This document shows, in pieces, positions 1 to 5,397 of a stretch of 5,397 nucleotides of DNA. The notes under the pieces are model-generated. The model made no database searches, had not been told where the DNA came from, and worked only from the letters and a program-made list of their open reading frames with translations. This stretch comes from Anaerolineae bacterium. Its GTDB lineage: Bacteria; Chloroflexota; Anaerolineae; Aggregatilineales; Aggregatilineaceae. How positions within the stretch are numbered: the stretch's first letter is position 1; each line of letters starts with the position of its first letter. The DNA is taken from assembly GCA_020848665.1 (NCBI GenBank), contig JADLHR010000016.1, positions 1-5,397 on the forward strand, read 5' to 3'. The position numbers and the translations under genes were made by a program.

Positions 1-153
1 CAGCTCGTGGTAGAGCGCGTCATATTCGGGATCGGTGATGATCGGCTGGTTGAGGATGAAATAACGATAGATGTGTTCATTTAACTCGCGCCGGAGCGCG
101 GCGGCGCGGGCGGCCAGGTGCTGTTCGATCACGGAATCCCCCGGCGTTTGCAT
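1..153 (-). CDS. ligA: NAD-dependent DNA ligase LigA, N-terminal fragment (runs off left edge)
   Basis: These are the first 51 codons, read leftward from an ATG at 153-151; the rest lies outside the window. LigA seals nicks in duplex DNA using NAD+, joining Okazaki fragments and closing repair patches. The visible part is adenylation subdomain Ia, which binds the NMN half of NAD+. It aligns without gaps to the E. coli start from the Ile-Glu-Gln near the N-terminus through the D-x-E-Y-D signature. D41, Y44 and D45 match E. coli D32, Y35 and D36, and Y31 matches Y22. F32 stands where E. coli has H23 (often Tyr elsewhere). The ATG lies 10 bases after the stop of the SH3b gene, so the two are probably co-transcribed. 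The Shine-Dalgarno before the ATG is poor; a GTG at codon 8, preceded by a G-rich run, would give an N-terminus closer to E. coli. The family call is firm, the start less so. Confidence 0.9.
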   Translation of the reverse strand, partial: MQTPGDSVIEQHLAARAAALRRELNEHIYRYFILNQPIITDPEYDALYHEL

Positions 154-163
154 AGTCCTACTA

Positions 164-985
164 CTAAGGCGAAACGACCGTCAGAAATTGGCGGGCGGCC
201 CAGCCATACCGGCTGGCGTCGTCCGGATCTTCAATCCGCCACCATTCCAGGCTGTTGACAGTCTGCGGGCCTTCGATCAGCACGAACTCATCATCGTCGT
301 AGGCCAGAAAGCGCGCATTGCCGCCGATGCCCGGCTCTGGGCGCACGTTCAGCCCACTGGCGCCGACTCCGACCACGTGCACCGTCGCCCCGATCTGAAA
401 GTCACCGGGCGGCAGCGATGGGCTGGGAATTGGCGTCGGCAGGAGCGACGGCCCCGCCGCTCCGCCTGGCGGGATCTCGATCGGTGTGACTGCCGGGCCA
501 GGGTTGCGGGCTGGCGCGCCGAGAAATTCGCTGCTGAGCGTCGGCATCGAGGTCACGACGCGTACCTGCGCGGGCTGGTTGCCGGGCGTGTTTGGCGCGC
601 TGAACTGCGCCAGCACCAGCACGAGCATCAGCGCAATCGCGCCAACCGCCAGCACCAACACGATCAGCGACCACCAGGGCAGGTACCAGCCGCTCGATGC
701 GGGCGCGTGACGGTACGCCGCGGACTGCCGGGCAGCCTGCTGGACCGGGTAGGGTGGCGGCGGGATGACTGGGCCAGCCGAGGCTGCGGGTGGGCGCTGG
801 CGCGGGCGAGCGCCGGATGGATTGGCAGGCGGTCGGGCGTGCGCTGGCCTCGCGGCGGGCTGCTGCTGCGGCTGGACCGGCGGCAGCGCACGCGTCTCGT
901 CGATGCGTCCGGTGTCGTCAAGCGCCGCTTCACGGCGAGTCGAGCCGGTCTCTGCTTCCGGCGGAACAGGCGGTCGCGCTGCCAT
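164..985 (-). CDS. Single-pass membrane protein with extracellular SH3b domain
   Basis: This 273-residue protein has three visible parts. Residues 1-98 are Pro/Ala/Gln/Arg-rich, low complexity and probably disordered in the cytoplasm. Residues about 100-128 form one strongly hydrophobic membrane segment flanked by Trp. A Pro/Gly/Thr-rich linker (about 130-195) leads to a C-terminal SH3b-like domain (about 198-272) with the typical G-x-N-V-R-x-E-P core at 211-218, a later W-W-R-I strand (248-251) and G-W-A at 261-263. There is no cleavable signal peptide, so an N-in, C-out topology is inferred. Bacterial SH3b domains often bind cell-wall peptides or act as sensor or adaptor modules; no catalytic domain is present and the ligand is unknown. 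The ATG at 985 is supported by GGAGAG (plus-strand 995-1000) at a 9-base spacing. It is the first gene of a likely operon with ligA, 10 bases downstream. The domain call is fairly sure; the cellular role is not known. Confidence 0.8.
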   Translation of the reverse strand: MAARPPVPPEAETGSTRREAALDDTGRIDETRALPPVQPQQQPAARPAHARPPANPSGARPRQRPPAASAGPVIPPPPYPVQQAARQSAAYRHAPASSGWYLPWWSLIVLVLAVGAIALMLVLVLAQFSAPNTPGNQPAQVRVVTSMPTLSSEFLGAPARNPGPAVTPIEIPPGGAAGPSLLPTPIPSPSLPPGDFQIGATVHVVGVGASGLNVRPEPGIGGNARFLAYDDDEFVLIEGPQTVNSLEWWRIEDPDDASRYGWAARQFLTVVSP

Positions 986-1060
986 GCAAAATCGCTCTCC
1001 AGCTTATCTGACGCCCGGAACGCCGCGCGGGGGGAGTCCGCCCAGCGTGTTGTGCCGCAC

Positions 1061-1069
1061 AGTATACCA
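1061..1069 (-). promoter_or_regulatory. Extended -10 promoter for the SH3b-ligA pair
   Basis: On the minus strand this reads TGG-TATACT, a good extended -10 element (5 of 6 matches to TATAAT plus the TG motif). No recognisable -35 lies 16-18 bases upstream, which extended -10 promoters tolerate. Transcription would begin near 1054, leaving a leader of about 70 bases to the ATG at 985. This is a prediction from sequence only. Confidence 0.45.
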
Positions 1070-1109
1070 CAGCGCCCCGGCGCATGGCGCAGATCTTCAG
1101 AGCAGATTC

Positions 1110-1139
1110 TTGACAGCGGCGCGCCGCGTGCAGTACGCT
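1110..1139 (+). promoter_or_regulatory. Sigma-70-type promoter for the PHP-domain gene
   Basis: A perfect -35 TTGACA at 1110-1115 is followed after 18 bases by TACGCT at 1134-1139 (3 of 6 matches to TATAAT, keeping the key first T, A and last T). The start of transcription would be near 1147, about 60 bases before the ATG at 1209. A perfect 12-base GC palindrome (1116-1127) begins directly after the -35. Together with the minus-strand promoter it makes 986-1208 a divergent control region. Confidence 0.5.
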
Positions 1140-1208
1140 AACCCGTGTCGGGCGGCTGGACCGGTACGGCGCAACAACATTTAGCGGCACATTCCGAAGA
1201 TACACCTC

Positions 1209-2303
1209 ATGCCCTATTACGAGTATATTGGCAATCTGCACATGCACACGCCCTACTCTGACGGCGCAGGCTCTCATCAGGAAGTGGCGGAGGCGGCGCT
1301 GCTGGCGGGGCTGGACTTCATTGTGTTCACCGATCACAATTTGCTGGTGGGCGGGATCGACGGCTGGTACGGCGACGACGAGCGCGGTTATGTTCTGCTG
1401 CTGGCTGGGGAGGAGGTCCACGACATGACCCGCCTGCCCCAGTGCAATCACGTGCTGATCTATGACGCCGGGCGCGAAATGGCCCCGCAGGCCCACGACT
1501 TAGGGGCGCTGCTTGAAGCGGTGAACGTGGCGGGCGGCCTCAGCTTCATCGCCCATCCCGATGATCACGCCGTGCCCTGGCTCGGCGAGCCGGCGATCCC
1601 CTGGCTGGATCGCCAGGCCGAAGGGTTCACCGGGCTGGAGCTGTGGAACTACATGTCGCGTTTCAAGGACTACTTGCAAAAGCGGCAGGACGCGGTGCGC
1701 AACGTCTTTCGGCCAGAGGAGATCATGGTCGGCCCTAACCCGCGCACTCTCGCGTTGTGGGACCAGTTGTTGGCGCGCGGGCAGCGCGTAGTTGGCATTG
1801 GCGGGGCGGACGCGCACGGCACACGCTATTCGCTGGGACCGATCGCGCACACAGTCTTCCCATATGATTTTCTGTTTAGTTGTGTCAACACGCACGTGCT
1901 GGCGAAAGCCCCGCTGAGCGGCGACGCCGAGGCCGACGCGCGGTTGATCTACCAGGCGCTGCGCCATGGACGCGCTTTCATCGGCTACGACATCCCTGGC
2001 GCAACACGCGGCTTTCGCTTCACCGCGCAGGGGCAGAATGCCTCAGCTACGATGGGTGAGCAGATTCGCCTCGGCCATGGCGTGACGCTCCAGACCCTCG
2101 CACCGGGACGGGCGCGGATCCGGCTGCTGAGCGAAGGCGAGGTTGTCGCGGAAGAGGCGAACGTCGAAAACCTGACGCACGTCGTTCGCCAGCCGGGAGC
2201 CTACCGCGTCGAAGCGTGGCGCGAGTACAAGGGCGTCGAGCGCGCCTGGATCATCAGCAACCCGATCTACGTCATCTCCGGCGCCGCGCGCTTCTACGAC
2301 TGA
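1209..2303 (+). CDS. PHP-domain metallohydrolase, CehA/McbA-like
   Basis: The 364-residue protein belongs to the PHP superfamily of metal-dependent phosphoesterases and hydrolases. Expected metal ligands are visible in order: H11-x-H13 in the N-terminal H-x-H-T-x-Y-S-D-G motif, D42-H43 in T-D-H-N, E68/E69 in the G-E-E strand, H81, H116 in A-H-P, and D201-x-H203 in G-A-D-A-H. The PHP domain covers about residues 5-255. A beta-rich C-terminal part (about 258-355), with G-A-Y-R-V-E and W-I-I-S-N-P-I-Y-V near the end, resembles the tail of CehA/McbA-type proteins. There is no signal peptide or membrane segment, so it is probably cytoplasmic. The metal site looks complete, so it should be an active enzyme; the substrate cannot be read from the sequence. 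Carbaryl hydrolysis is known for McbA but should not be assumed here. The start is the first ATG, with a weak GAAGA ribosome site 8 bases upstream. uvrB follows after 120 bases but has its own promoter. Confidence 0.88.
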   Translation: MPYYEYIGNLHMHTPYSDGAGSHQEVAEAALLAGLDFIVFTDHNLLVGGIDGWYGDDERGYVLLLAGEEVHDMTRLPQCNHVLIYDAGREMAPQAHDLGALLEAVNVAGGLSFIAHPDDHAVPWLGEPAIPWLDRQAEGFTGLELWNYMSRFKDYLQKRQDAVRNVFRPEEIMVGPNPRTLALWDQLLARGQRVVGIGGADAHGTRYSLGPIAHTVFPYDFLFSCVNTHVLAKAPLSGDAEADARLIYQALRHGRAFIGYDIPGATRGFRFTAQGQNASATMGEQIRLGHGVTLQTLAPGRARIRLLSEGEVVAEEANVENLTHVVRQPGAYRVEAWREYKGVERAWIISNPIYVISGAARFYD

Positions 2304-2346
2304 TCTGGCTGAAATACCGGCTGCGGCTGCGCGCTGCGCCAGTTGC

Positions 2347-2375
2347 TCGACGGCGGCGGGCTGATACGCTATAAT
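2347..2375 (+). promoter_or_regulatory. Sigma-70-type promoter of uvrB
   Basis: A perfect -10 TATAAT at 2370-2375 has TCGACG (4 of 6 matches to TTGACA) at 2347-2352 with the ideal 17-base spacing. Transcription would start near 2382, giving a leader of about 42 bases before the ATG at 2424. The SOS-type palindrome at 2390-2401 lies just inside the transcribed region, where a bound repressor would block polymerase. Confidence 0.7.
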
Positions 2376-2389
2376 CCTCTTGTTGTCCA

Positions 2390-2401
2390 GAACGCCCGTT
2401 C
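2390..2401. promoter_or_regulatory. LexA/DinR-type SOS box in the uvrB leader
   Basis: GAACGCCCGTTC is a perfect GAAC-N4-GTTC dyad, the core of the SOS (Cheo) box bound by LexA/DinR in Bacillus and other Gram-positive bacteria. The following base (G at 2402) also fits the longer consensus, while the preceding base (A at 2389) does not. It lies about 14 bases after the TATAAT box and 22 bases before the uvrB start, a good place for repression. uvrB is a classic SOS gene, which makes chance less likely. That this organism's LexA reads this sequence is inferred. Confidence 0.72.
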
Positions 2402-2410
2402 GGCCTATCC

Positions 2411-2416
2411 GGAGAG
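2411..2416 (+). promoter_or_regulatory. Ribosome binding site that fixes the uvrB start
   Basis: GGAGAG lies 7 bases before the ATG at 2424, an ideal spacing. It decides against an upstream in-frame ATG at 2343, which would add 27 residues absent from UvrB proteins and which lies upstream of the TATAAT box. Confidence 0.8.
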
Positions 2417-2423
2417 AATCGCG

Positions 2424-4484
2424 ATGCCGCAGTTTGAGCTGATTTCGGATTACCGTCCGACCGGCGATCAGCCGCAGGCGATTGCGGAGCTGGCCGAAGC
2501 GATTGCCGCTGGCGCGCGTTTTCAGACGCTGCTGGGCGCGACAGGCACGGGAAAAACTTATACTATCGCCAACGTCATCGCGCAGATTCAGCGGCCTACG
2601 CTGGTCCTGGCGCACAACAAAACGCTGGCTGCGCAGCTCTATGCTGAATTCAAGGAGTTCTTTCCGCGCAACGCCGTCGAGTATTTTGTCAGCTACTACG
2701 ACTACTACCAGCCGGAAGCCTACGTCCCCCGGCACGACCTGTACATTGAGAAAGAAACGGACATCAACGAGGACATCGACCGCCTGCGCCTCTCTGCGAC
2801 GGCGGCGCTACTCAGCCGCCGTGACGTGGTTATCGTCGCGTCAGTGTCGTGCATCTACGGTATTGGCAATCCGGCGGCGTGGGGCAAGGTCATTCTGGAG
2901 CTGCGAGCTGGCGCGCTGCACCGCCGTGACCTGATTCTGCGGCATCTGGTCGGCATTCAGTACGCGCGCAATGACCTGGAGCTACGGCCGGGCACCTTCC
3001 GCGTGCGCGGCGATACGCTGGAGATCGCGCCTGCCTACAGCGAGACGACGTACCGTGTCCAGATGTTCGGCGACGAGATCGAGCGGCTGGTGGAGTTCGA
3101 TCCGCTGACCGGCGAGATTCTGGAAGAGCACCGCGAGGTCCGCATCTTCCCGGCTAAGCACTTCATCACCGAAGAAGAAAAGATGAAACAGGCGCTGATC
3201 GACATTGAGCAGGAATTGGAGCAGCGCGTGGGCGAGTTCCAGCGCGCCGGAAAACTGCTCGAAGCGCAGCGGCTGGAACAGCGCACGCGCTATGACCTGG
3301 AGATGATCCGCGAGCTGGGCTACACCGGCGGGATCGAAAACTACTCGCGCCACCTCGACCAACGCCCGGCGGGCAGCCCTCCCTGGACGCTGCTGGACTA
3401 CTTTCCCGCTGACGCGCTGTACGTTATTGATGAAAGCCACATGACGATTCCGCAGGTGCGCGGGATGTGGGGCGGCGACCGGTCGCGCAAGGAAGTCCTG
3501 GTTGAGTACGGATTTCGTCTGCCGAGCGCGATGGACAACCGGCCGCTGAGCTTCGACGAGTTCGAGCAGCGCATCGGCCAGACGGTGTTCATGAGCGCGA
3601 CGCCTGGCCCTTATGAGGAGCAGCATGCGGAGCGCGTCGTCCAGCAGATCATCCGCCCGACGGGCGTAGTCGATCCGTCGATCGACGTGCGCCCGACCCA
3701 GGGCCAGATCGACGATCTGCTTGGCGAAATCAGCCGGCGGGTCAAGCGCGGTGAGCGCGCGCTGGTCACCACGCTGACCAAGCGCATGGCCGAAGACCTG
3801 GCCGATTACCTGCTCGAAATGGGAATCAAAGTGCATTATCTGCACTCCGAGATCGAGACGATCGAGCGAATCGAGATTCTGCGCGACCTGCGGCTCGGCG
3901 TGTACGACGTGGTGGTTGGGATCAATCTGCTGCGCGAGGGGATCGACCTGCCCGAAGTCTCACTGGTGGCGATTCTCGACGCCGATAAGCAGGGCTTCCT
4001 GCGCTCGGAGCAGGCATTGATCCAGACTATCGGGCGCGCGGCGCGCCACATCAACGGGCACGTGGTGATGTACGGCGACCGCATGACCGACGCCATGCGC
4101 GGTGCGATTGGCGAGACGGAGCGCCGCCGCGCGATCCAGATCGCGTACAACCAGGAACACGGCATCGAGCCAGCCAGCATTGTCAAGGAAATCCGCGACC
4201 TGACGCAGCGCATCCGCGCGATCAGCGACGCGGCCAAGCAGCCCGCTGCCGAGAAGGCGCCATCTCCGACGGACCTGCCGCCGTCCGATCTGCGCCGCCT
4301 GATCGACACGCTCGAACAGGAAATGCGCACCGCGGCCAAGGCGCTCGAATTTGAGAAGGCGGCGGCCCTGCGCGATCAGCTTCTGGAACTGCGGCAGGTC
4401 ATGGCGCTCAAGGATCAGACGCAGCGCGACGCCAGCCTGAACCTCGTCAGCGGCTCCGGACGGCGCCCGCGTCCGACACCGTAA
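2424..4484 (+). CDS. uvrB: Excinuclease ABC subunit UvrB
   Basis: UvrB is the damage-verifying helicase-like subunit of bacterial nucleotide excision repair; it is loaded on DNA by UvrA and then recruits UvrC for incision. The protein has 686 residues, close to the usual length of about 670. The Walker A motif GATGTGKT is at 38-45 with the catalytic Lys at 44. The damage-probing beta-hairpin is rich in Tyr (Y91, Y92, Y94, Y95). The Walker B D-E-S-H is at 336-339, M-S-A-T-P follows, and motif VI Q-T-I-G-R-A-A-R is at 534-541. A variable Ala/Pro linker leads to the C-terminal UVR coiled-coil motif (about 622-657), which contacts UvrC, and a short basic Pro-rich tail. All key residues are present, so the gene looks intact. 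The start follows from the GGAGAG site and from the conserved F-x-L-x-S-D-Y opening. Its promoter carries an SOS-type box. UvrA and UvrC are not in this window. Confidence 0.98.
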   Translation: MPQFELISDYRPTGDQPQAIAELAEAIAAGARFQTLLGATGTGKTYTIANVIAQIQRPTLVLAHNKTLAAQLYAEFKEFFPRNAVEYFVSYYDYYQPEAYVPRHDLYIEKETDINEDIDRLRLSATAALLSRRDVVIVASVSCIYGIGNPAAWGKVILELRAGALHRRDLILRHLVGIQYARNDLELRPGTFRVRGDTLEIAPAYSETTYRVQMFGDEIERLVEFDPLTGEILEEHREVRIFPAKHFITEEEKMKQALIDIEQELEQRVGEFQRAGKLLEAQRLEQRTRYDLEMIRELGYTGGIENYSRHLDQRPAGSPPWTLLDYFPADALYVIDESHMTIPQVRGMWGGDRSRKEVLVEYGFRLPSAMDNRPLSFDEFEQRIGQTVFMSATPGPYEEQHAERVVQQIIRPTGVVDPSIDVRPTQGQIDDLLGEISRRVKRGERALVTTLTKRMAEDLADYLLEMGIKVHYLHSEIETIERIEILRDLRLGVYDVVVGINLLREGIDLPEVSLVAILDADKQGFLRSEQALIQTIGRAARHINGHVVMYGDRMTDAMRGAIGETERRRAIQIAYNQEHGIEPASIVKEIRDLTQRIRAISDAAKQPAAEKAPSPTDLPPSDLRRLIDTLEQEMRTAAKALEFEKAAALRDQLLELRQVMALKDQTQRDASLNLVSGSGRRPRPTP

Positions 4485-4492
4485 ACGCAAGA

Positions 4493-4510
4493 GGGTGGGT
4501 TCACCCACTC
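4493..4510 (+). other. Small hairpin just after uvrB
   Basis: Nine bases after the uvrB stop, GGGTGGG (4493-4499) pairs with CCCACTC (4504-4510) around a TTCA tetraloop: 7 base pairs with one G-U. No T-run follows, so it is not a standard intrinsic terminator. It could protect the 3' end of the message or help pausing. Confidence 0.4.
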
Positions 4511-4529
4511 CTGCCCGGTTTCAGCGCGA

Positions 4530-4558
4530 TTGCAACTTCTGACAAGTTGCGCTATCTT
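4530..4558 (+). promoter_or_regulatory. Candidate promoter of the dGTPase gene, with operator-like dyad
   Basis: TTGCAA (4530-4535, 4 of 6 to consensus) and TATCTT (4553-4558, 4 of 6) are separated by exactly 17 bases. A perfect inverted repeat, GCAACTT-N5-AAGTTGC (4532-4550), overlaps the -35 and fills the spacer, the standard position for a repressor site. Transcription would begin near 4565. Both hexamers are imperfect, so this is a reasoned prediction. Confidence 0.42.
4532..4550. repeat. Perfect 7+7 inverted repeat between uvrB and the dGTPase gene
   Basis: GCAACTT at 4532-4538 and AAGTTGC at 4544-4550 are exact reverse complements around the loop CTGAC. As DNA it could be an operator for a dimeric regulator. 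As RNA, in uvrB read-through transcripts, it would form a 7-bp hairpin. No T-run follows directly, so it is unlikely to be a terminator on its own. Confidence 0.6.
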
Positions 4559-4574
4559 CTGATTCCACCCTGAT

Positions 4575-4607
4575 CACAACAAGCCCGGTGTTTGCCGGTT
4601 TTTTGTG
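4575..4607 (+). terminator. Intrinsic terminator-like hairpin with T6 tract
   Basis: The core is CCGG (4585-4588) pairing with CCGG (4595-4598) around the loop TGTTTG, followed at once by six T (4599-4604). The stem can extend outward: AAG (4581-4583) pairs with the first T residues and CACAA (4575-4579) with TTGTG (4603-4607), with one mismatch and one bulged C. It most simply ends uvrB transcription about 100 bases after the stop codon. If the promoter at 4530-4558 is real, the same hairpin lies in the leader of the dGTPase gene. Confidence 0.55.
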
Positions 4608-4646
4608 CTGTCTTGTGCGTTCGCAGCGGCGCGGCAAGGGACAGGT

Positions 4647-5397
4647 ATGATTGTCACACGTCAACGTCAGGAAGCGGTTGAAGAGCAGACTCTGGCGTCT
4701 TACGCGCTTCAGAGCGGCCAATCGAAGGGGCGCAGCTACCCAGACGCGGAAGCCGGGTACCGCACTGCGTTTCAGCGCGACCGTGACCGCGTGCTGCACA
4801 CCACCGCCTTTCGCCGCCTGGAATATAAGACTCAGGTCTTCATCAACTATGAGGGCGACTACTATCGCACGCGGCTGACGCACACGCTCGAAGTCGCGCA
4901 GATCGGGCGCAGCCTGGCGCGCGCGCTCGGCGCCAATGAGGACCTGGTCGAGGCGATCTGCCTGAGTCACGACCTGGGCCATCCTCCCTTCGGCCACTCA
5001 GGGGAGACGGTGCTCAACAAGCTGATGGAAGGGCACGGCGGATTTGACCACAACAAGCAGTCGTTCCGGATCGTCACCAAGCTGGAAAGCCGCTACCCGA
5101 ACTGGCCCGGCCTCAACCTGACGTACGAGGTGCGCGAGGGCATCGTTAAGCACGAGACGGAGTACGATCTCAGCGACTCGGCGGCAGCGGGCTTCGATCC
5201 AAGCACGCGCGGCAGCCTGGAGGCGCAGATTGCGAACGTCGCCGATGAGCTGGCCTATAACGCTCACGATCTGGACGACGGCCTGCGCTCCGGCCTGATC
5301 TCGCCGGAGCAGCTGGATGGCATCGAGTTGTGGCAGATGCTGAAAGAAAGCATCGGCTGGGATGGCCGCAACTTCACCGAGCAGGTCCGCCACCGCC
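4647..5397 (+). CDS. dgt: dGTPase-family dNTP triphosphohydrolase, N-terminal part (runs off right edge)
   Basis: Two hundred and fifty codons are present and the frame is open at the right edge. The product belongs to the HD-domain deoxyguanosinetriphosphate triphosphohydrolase-like family, which splits dNTPs into deoxynucleoside and triphosphate and so tunes dNTP pools. All four HD metal ligands are visible: H79 (in R-L-T-H-T-L-E-V), H108-D109 (in S-H-D-L-G-H-P-P-F-G-H) and D200 (in A-D-E-L-A-Y-N-A-H-D). The preceding Y-R-T-A-F-Q-R-D-R-D-R and A-F-R-R-L-E-Y-K-T-Q-V-F stretches are also diagnostic of the family. The ATG at 4647 has AAGGG 6 bases upstream, and the N-terminus has the length expected for the shorter, non-enterobacterial type. 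Its substrate preference (dGTP or several dNTPs) cannot be told from this part. It lies 162 bases after uvrB, separated by a terminator-like hairpin. The missing C-terminus prevents judging whether the gene is intact. Confidence 0.95.
   Translation, partial: MIVTRQRQEAVEEQTLASYALQSGQSKGRSYPDAEAGYRTAFQRDRDRVLHTTAFRRLEYKTQVFINYEGDYYRTRLTHTLEVAQIGRSLARALGANEDLVEAICLSHDLGHPPFGHSGETVLNKLMEGHGGFDHNKQSFRIVTKLESRYPNWPGLNLTYEVREGIVKHETEYDLSDSAAAGFDPSTRGSLEAQIANVADELAYNAHDLDDGLRSGLISPEQLDGIELWQMLKESIGWDGRNFTEQVRHR

Noticed and set aside
71..1141. Long plus-strand reading frame (356 codons) opposite ligA and the SH3b gene
   Set aside because: The translation is Arg/Ala-rich with no family features and crosses the SH3b-ligA junction and the minus-strand promoter; it is a by-product of high GC. 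The minus-strand genes have recognisable domains.
2305..2342. Possible terminator after the PHP gene (CTGGC pairing with GCCAG)
   Set aside because: Only a 5-bp stem closes a 28-base loop and no T-run follows. I see no convincing terminator, so read-through from the PHP gene into uvrB remains possible.
2343..2423. In-frame 27-codon N-terminal extension of uvrB from an ATG at 2343
   Set aside because: It lies across the promoter (TATAAT at 2370-2375), lacks a ribosome site, and UvrB proteins begin at the point matching 2424, which has GGAGAG at ideal spacing.
2982..3845. 287-codon minus-strand reading frame inside uvrB
   Set aside because: It is antisense to highly conserved UvrB sequence and its translation resembles no family; long antisense frames are expected at this GC content. 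The same holds for the minus-strand frames at 2043-2735, 3960-4508, 4521-4997 and 4998-5393.
4539..4544. CTGACA as a -35 element for dgt
   Set aside because: No reasonable -10 lies 16-18 bases downstream (the sequence there is GATTCCAC); TTGCAA at 4530 with TATCTT fits better.
4646..4651. TATGAT resembling a -10 box at the dgt start
   Set aside because: It overlaps the ATG at 4647, has no -35 at the proper distance, and no suitable downstream start codon exists because the family's conserved N-terminus begins here.
1..5397. Undescribed defence, mobile or RNA-based system
   Set aside because: No integrase, transposase, toxin-antitoxin pair, reverse transcriptase, repeat array, tRNA or structured RNA is recognisable; all coding space belongs to known families or to one SH3b membrane protein.

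Overview
The window is 5.4 kb of GC-rich bacterial chromosome, densely coded, with five genes in two divergent groups. The gene set is ordinary housekeeping: DNA repair, nucleotide pool control and an envelope protein. The mix suggests a Chloroflexota bacterium (Anaerolineae-like): a single-pass membrane protein with a Pro/Ala-rich cytoplasmic tail and an extracellular SH3b domain, a CehA/McbA-like PHP protein ending in WIISNPIYV, and the LigA, UvrB and Dgt variants seen. This placement is inferred from protein style only and is uncertain. There are no RNA genes, insertion sequences, CRISPR arrays or phage genes.

Left part, minus strand (1-985): a gene for a membrane-anchored SH3b protein (985-164) is followed after 10 bases by the first 51 codons of ligA, the NAD-dependent DNA ligase, which runs off the left edge. 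The two look like one operon read from an extended -10 promoter near 1061-1069.

Centre (986-1208) is a divergent promoter region. To the right, on the plus strand, lie a PHP-domain metallohydrolase (1209-2303), uvrB (2424-4484) and the first 250 codons of a dGTPase-family dNTP triphosphohydrolase (4647 onward, open at the right edge). Each plus-strand gene has its own plausible sigma-70-type promoter.

The most informative signals are regulatory. Just downstream of a TATAAT box, the uvrB leader carries a perfect GAAC-N4-GTTC palindrome, the Gram-positive (DinR/LexA) SOS box, so uvrB is probably damage-inducible. Between uvrB and the dGTPase gene, a perfect 7+7 inverted repeat sits exactly between candidate -35 and -10 hexamers. 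It is followed by a hairpin with a T6 tract that either ends uvrB transcription or lies in the leader of the dGTPase gene.

Functionally, UvrB (excision repair), LigA (sealing of repair patches and Okazaki fragments) and Dgt (dNTP pools) share a DNA-maintenance theme. The roles of the PHP protein and the SH3b protein are unknown. I found no evidence of an undescribed multi-gene system here; the regulatory sites are the parts worth testing.
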